DNA from: CAUYXS01 sp965248495
GTDB lineage: Bacteria > Chloroflexota > Dehalococcoidia > Lucifugimonadales > Australimonadaceae
Direction: 5' to 3'
DNA length: 64,000 nucleotides
Assembly (NCBI GenBank): GCA_965248495.1
Contig: CBDFJL010000003.1
Location: 2,232,001-2,296,000, forward strand
In this document: positions 61,103-64,000 of the stretch, one piece after another
Numbering within the stretch: position 1 is the first letter of the stretch
How the letters are laid out: each line of letters begins with the position of its first letter
Made by a program: the position numbers and the translations under genes
The notes under the pieces: model-generated
What the model saw: only the letters and a program-made list of their open reading frames with translations
What the model was told of the DNA's origin: nothing
Database searches by the model: none

Positions 61103-62314
61103 ATGGATCTGAAACAGAAAATCGTCTGCGTGCTCTATGACGATCCGGTTGACGGCTATCCCCCAAGGTACGCTCGCGACACGATCCCCACGCTGGAAGC
61201 CTATCCCGGCGGACAAACGATGCCATCGCCCGCTTCAACCGATTTCACTCCTGGTGAACTCTTGGGATCGATTTCTGGAGAGCTCGGCCTTAGGAGTTTC
61301 TTGGAAGATCGCGGTCACACCTTCGTTGTGACCGCGGACAAAGATGGACCTGATTCGGTCTTCGAACGAGAGATCGTCGACGCTGACATCGTGATATCAC
61401 AGCCCTTCTGGCCGGCCTACCTAACAGCCCCGCGGATCAACAATTCGCCCAAGCTCAAGCTAGCGATCACTGCCGGCATCGGATCCGATCACGTCGATCT
61501 GCAGGCGGCTATCGCGAGAGATATCACCGTCTGCGAAGTGACCTACTGCAACAGCATCAGTGTCGCCGAGCATGCAGTGATGCAGATATTAGCGTTGGTG
61601 CGGGACTACATCCCGCAGTACCGGTGGGTAACTGGTGGCGGCTGGAATATCGCCGATGCTGTGTCGAGGTCATACGATATCGAGGGGATGAGTGTCGGCG
61701 TGGTCGCCGCTGGCCGAATCGGCCTGGCGGTTCTGAAGCGTATGAAGCCGTTCGATGTCGACCTCCACTACACGGATCGGCACCGACTGGCTCTTGAGGT
61801 TGAGGAGGAACTAAGCCTGATTTTCCATGAAAATGTCGAATCCCTCGTGGAGGCCTGTGACGTCGTCAGCATCCACGTTCCTCTTCATGCCGAGACGGAG
61901 CACATGTTCGACGACCGACTCATCGGTCGCATGAAGCGTGGGTCGTACATCGTGAATACCGCGCGGGGCAAGATCTGCGATAGAGACGCCATCGTGAGAG
62001 CCCTTGAGAGCGGGCAGTTGGCGGGTTACGCCGGTGACGTCTGGTTCCCGCAACCGCCACCCAATGATCATCCGTGGAGGACGATGCCCAACCACGCGAT
62101 GACTCCGCATACCTCTGGCACGTCTCTATCCGCGCAGGCGCGCTACGCCTCGGGTGTGCGTGAAATACTGGAGTGCTGGTTCGACGGGAGACCCCTTCGA
62201 GAGGAATACCTCATCGTTCAGGGAGGCCGACTCGCTGGCGCCGGTGCCCATTCGTACAGCGAAGGGGACACGACCGGTGGATCGGACGAGGCGGCCAGGT
62301 TCACGACCGGCTAG
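61103..62314 (+). CDS. fdh: NAD-dependent formate dehydrogenase
   Basis: Oxidises formate to CO2 with NAD+, metal-free D-2-hydroxyacid dehydrogenase family. The 403-residue protein aligns without gaps to the known enzymes at +4 numbering: Asn150, Arg288, Gln317 and His336 match catalytic Asn146, Arg284, Gln313 and His332 of Pseudomonas FDH. Visible motifs are ISQPFWPAYLT, TAGIGSDHVDL, VAAGRIGLAVL, NTARGKICDRDAIV, GDVWFPQPPPNDHPW and TPHTSGTSLSAQARYA. It could supply NADH from formate or help in C1 metabolism. AAGGAG precedes the ATG. Confidence 0.95.
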   Translation: MDLKQKIVCVLYDDPVDGYPPRYARDTIPTLEAYPGGQTMPSPASTDFTPGELLGSISGELGLRSFLEDRGHTFVVTADKDGPDSVFEREIVDADIVISQPFWPAYLTAPRINNSPKLKLAITAGIGSDHVDLQAAIARDITVCEVTYCNSISVAEHAVMQILALVRDYIPQYRWVTGGGWNIADAVSRSYDIEGMSVGVVAAGRIGLAVLKRMKPFDVDLHYTDRHRLALEVEEELSLIFHENVESLVEACDVVSIHVPLHAETEHMFDDRLIGRMKRGSYIVNTARGKICDRDAIVRALESGQLAGYAGDVWFPQPPPNDHPWRTMPNHAMTPHTSGTSLSAQARYASGVREILECWFDGRPLREEYLIVQGGRLAGAGAHSYSEGDTTGGSDEAARFTTG

Positions 62315-62347
62315 TCCTAGACGACTTACTCGAACTCAACCCAGACG

Positions 62348-63060
62348 ATGTCCAGGCACTCAGAACGAAGGCCGAAACTCTACGAGAGCTGCGAGGCCTG
62401 CGGGCGCGCGTGGCGCGGCAAGGTCAACCGTACCCGCGATCGCATCTACTATCGTTACGTTTGCAACAGCGCCGAACGTGGTATCGGCACCTCCACGTGC
62501 ACTGTGCATTCGGTGAGCGGGCCCGCGCTGGAAGGGCGGGTCTGGGAACGGGTAGCCTCTTTCCTCACCAACCCGGAGGTCTTCCTCGGGGCGGTGGCCG
62601 ACCACCAGCGTGCGCAGGCACTAGAGGTCGAGCAGGTCCACCATGCCGTCGGAGACATCGAACGGCGCCTGAGGAAGGTCGAGGACGCCGAGGCGCGTGC
62701 GTTCAGTAGTTTCGCCCGAGGCCTTGCGTCCGAGGACGCGTATCAGCGTGTGCGGGCCGAGCTCCCCGCAGAGCAGAGGCGGCTCACGGAGGAGTTCGGG
62801 CGCCACCAAGCCGCTCGCTCCGCGGCGGAACAACAGAGTGAGACCGCCGAGATGGTCAAGCGGCTCTACCCGTTGCGGGTCCAGCGCATCGAGGGTTCCA
62901 GCTTCGAGGACAAACGCTTCGTCCTGGAGTGCCTCGACACCCAGGTCAGGATCGGGCCTTCGGGCATCGTGGTCTCTCTTGCGGTTCCCGACCGCCCAGT
63001 CGCCTCGGCAAAGCTGGTCTCGGTGTCCAACGCAGCGGGGCGGGCGGGGTGGGGAAAACC
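62348..63060 (+). pseudogene. C-terminal part of a large serine recombinase
   Basis: Reads SCEACGRAWRGKVNRTRDRI then YYRYVCNSAERGIGTSTCTV, the recombinase zinc-ribbon (C-x-x-C ... C), LEGRVWERVASFLTNPEVFL and a long coiled coil with EDKRFVLECLDTQVRIG. These are the zinc and coiled-coil regions of large serine integrases. The N-terminal catalytic Ser domain and the recombinase domain are absent, and the open frame starts inside the fdh tail. The frame continues open into coaX DNA without homology. It is a remnant of another element. Confidence 0.75.
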
Positions 63061-63206
63061 TAGTTCAGGCGCGAGCCTAAAAGTCGCGAGGGCCAACTGG
63101 AGGACGCCCGGATGCAACCGCTTCCAAGGGCTACGCCATAGCCCCCTGACCTCGGTGATAGAATCAGACGAAGCGGATACGGGCAACGCCCGATCCGACC
63201 GTAACC

Positions 63207-63998
63207 ATGCTGCTCGCGGTAGACATCGGTAACACCAACGTCACGCTCGGCGTGTTCGACGCCGAGCGTATCGTCGCCAGCTGGCGCCTCTCGACCGACC
63301 CGCGGCGCATGCCGGACGAGTACGCGCTTCAGCTCAGCGAGCTCCTGCCGATGAAGGGCGTCGCGCTCTCCGATGTCGATGCGCTGTCCATGTGCAGCGT
63401 CGTCCCGCCGCTGACCTCGGTATTCGACGTGGCCTCGCGGACGCTGTTCGGCGTGGAGCCGCTCATCGTGGGCGCCGGCACCCGTACCGGCGTGCGCGTG
63501 CGCTACGACAGCCCGCACGACGTCGGCGCCGACCGCGTCGTCGACGCCGCTGCCGCATACCACTTCCACGGCGGTCCTGCGGTGGTGGTCGACTTCGGCA
63601 CGGCGACGGTGTTCGACGCCATCTCGGCCGACGGCGCCTACCTTGGCGGGGCCATCGCGCCGGGACTCGCCATTGCGGCGGAGGCTCTCTACCAGAGCAC
63701 GTCCATGCTGCGGCGCGTTGAGATGACGGCGCCGGAGACCGCCATCGGCACGAGCACGCCCCACTCCATGCGATCGGGGCTCGTGTTCGGCTACGCGGGG
63801 TTGGTGGAGGCCATGGTGCGGCGCTTCAAGGACGAGCTTGGCGACCCCGAAGCCACCGTTATCGGCACAGGCGGCCTCGCCGATCTCATGGCGCAGGAGA
63901 CCAGCGTATTCGACGTCGTGGACCAGGAGCTGACGCTTCGCGGCCTCGCCTACATCTACAGCCTGAACGACCCGGACGACGACAGGCGGGGCTCCTAG
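63207..63998 (+). CDS. coaX: Type III pantothenate kinase
   Basis: First step of CoA synthesis. The 263-residue protein shows the ASKHA motifs DIGNTNVTLGVFD (phosphate 1), SPHDVGADRVVDAAAAYH, VVDFGTATVFDAISADGAYL (phosphate 2) and GGAIAPGLAIAAEALYQSTS. Start ATG 63207; the stop lies at the window end. Intact. Confidence 0.95.
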   Translation: MLLAVDIGNTNVTLGVFDAERIVASWRLSTDPRRMPDEYALQLSELLPMKGVALSDVDALSMCSVVPPLTSVFDVASRTLFGVEPLIVGAGTRTGVRVRYDSPHDVGADRVVDAAAAYHFHGGPAVVVDFGTATVFDAISADGAYLGGAIAPGLAIAAEALYQSTSMLRRVEMTAPETAIGTSTPHSMRSGLVFGYAGLVEAMVRRFKDELGDPEATVIGTGGLADLMAQETSVFDVVDQELTLRGLAYIYSLNDPDDDRRGS

Positions 63999-64000
63999 TG

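Overview
The window is a high-GC bacterial chromosome segment. Its core gene content and order (glmU; dprA-topA-xer-aroQ-pepP; efp-xseA-xseB-PHP-formyltransferase-IMPase; clpX/clpP/tig; aspS; folD; acpS-nnrDE; coaX) together with catabolic genes (NAD-dependent formate dehydrogenase, LigB-type extradiol dioxygenase, meta-cleavage-type hydrolase, 2-domain VOC protein) suggest an environmental Chloroflexota, perhaps a Dehalococcoidia/SAR202-like lineage. That placement is an inference from style and gene order, not a phylogeny.

Layout. 1-1.7 kb: glmU. 1.76-20.8 kb: an integrated island bounded by a 39-bp direct repeat of the 5' half of tRNA-Ser(CGA). It carries a tyrosine integrase at its right end, prim-pol/helicase-type phage replication genes, small Cys-rich proteins, a serine recombinase, decayed DNA methyltransferases and repressor-like HTH genes. 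A complete branched-chain amino-acid-type ABC transporter (7.1-12.5 kb) has been dropped between broken phage genes. 20.8-21.04 kb: two tRNA-Ser genes (CGA, GGA). 21.04-25.57 kb: a second, smaller island using the 3' end of tRNA-Ser(GGA), with a P4-type integrase and mostly fragments (toxin-antitoxin, IS3 orfA, regulator, phage genes) plus two secreted proteins. 25.7-51.2 kb: dense, intact housekeeping region with many ATGA/GTGA overlaps, interrupted only by short dispersed intergenic repeats.

51.3-63.1 kb: a second accessory stretch. It holds three paralogous lipoproteins (two frameshifted) with a conserved His/Asp-Tyr/Cys/His pattern, a tRNA-Thr(CGT) 5'-half scar beside a primase TOPRIM fragment, a LigB dioxygenase, a TetR/membrane-protein pair, a frameshifted SnoaL-like gene, formate dehydrogenase and the C-terminal half of a large serine recombinase. 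Four copies of a ~38-bp palindromic repeat are scattered through it. coaX closes the window.

How the parts fit together: the core region covers cell-wall precursor synthesis, DNA uptake/topology/recombination, proteolysis, translation and cofactor repair. The most notable accessory signals are (i) two islands in adjacent serine tRNAs, each with paired arm-type repeats, the first having duplicated the 5' rather than the 3' half of its tRNA; (ii) the lipoprotein family at 51-56 kb; and (iii) two phage-like proteins with consensus beta-clamp-binding peptides. Frameshifts occur repeatedly in accessory genes and in none of the core genes, which favours real decay over sequencing error.
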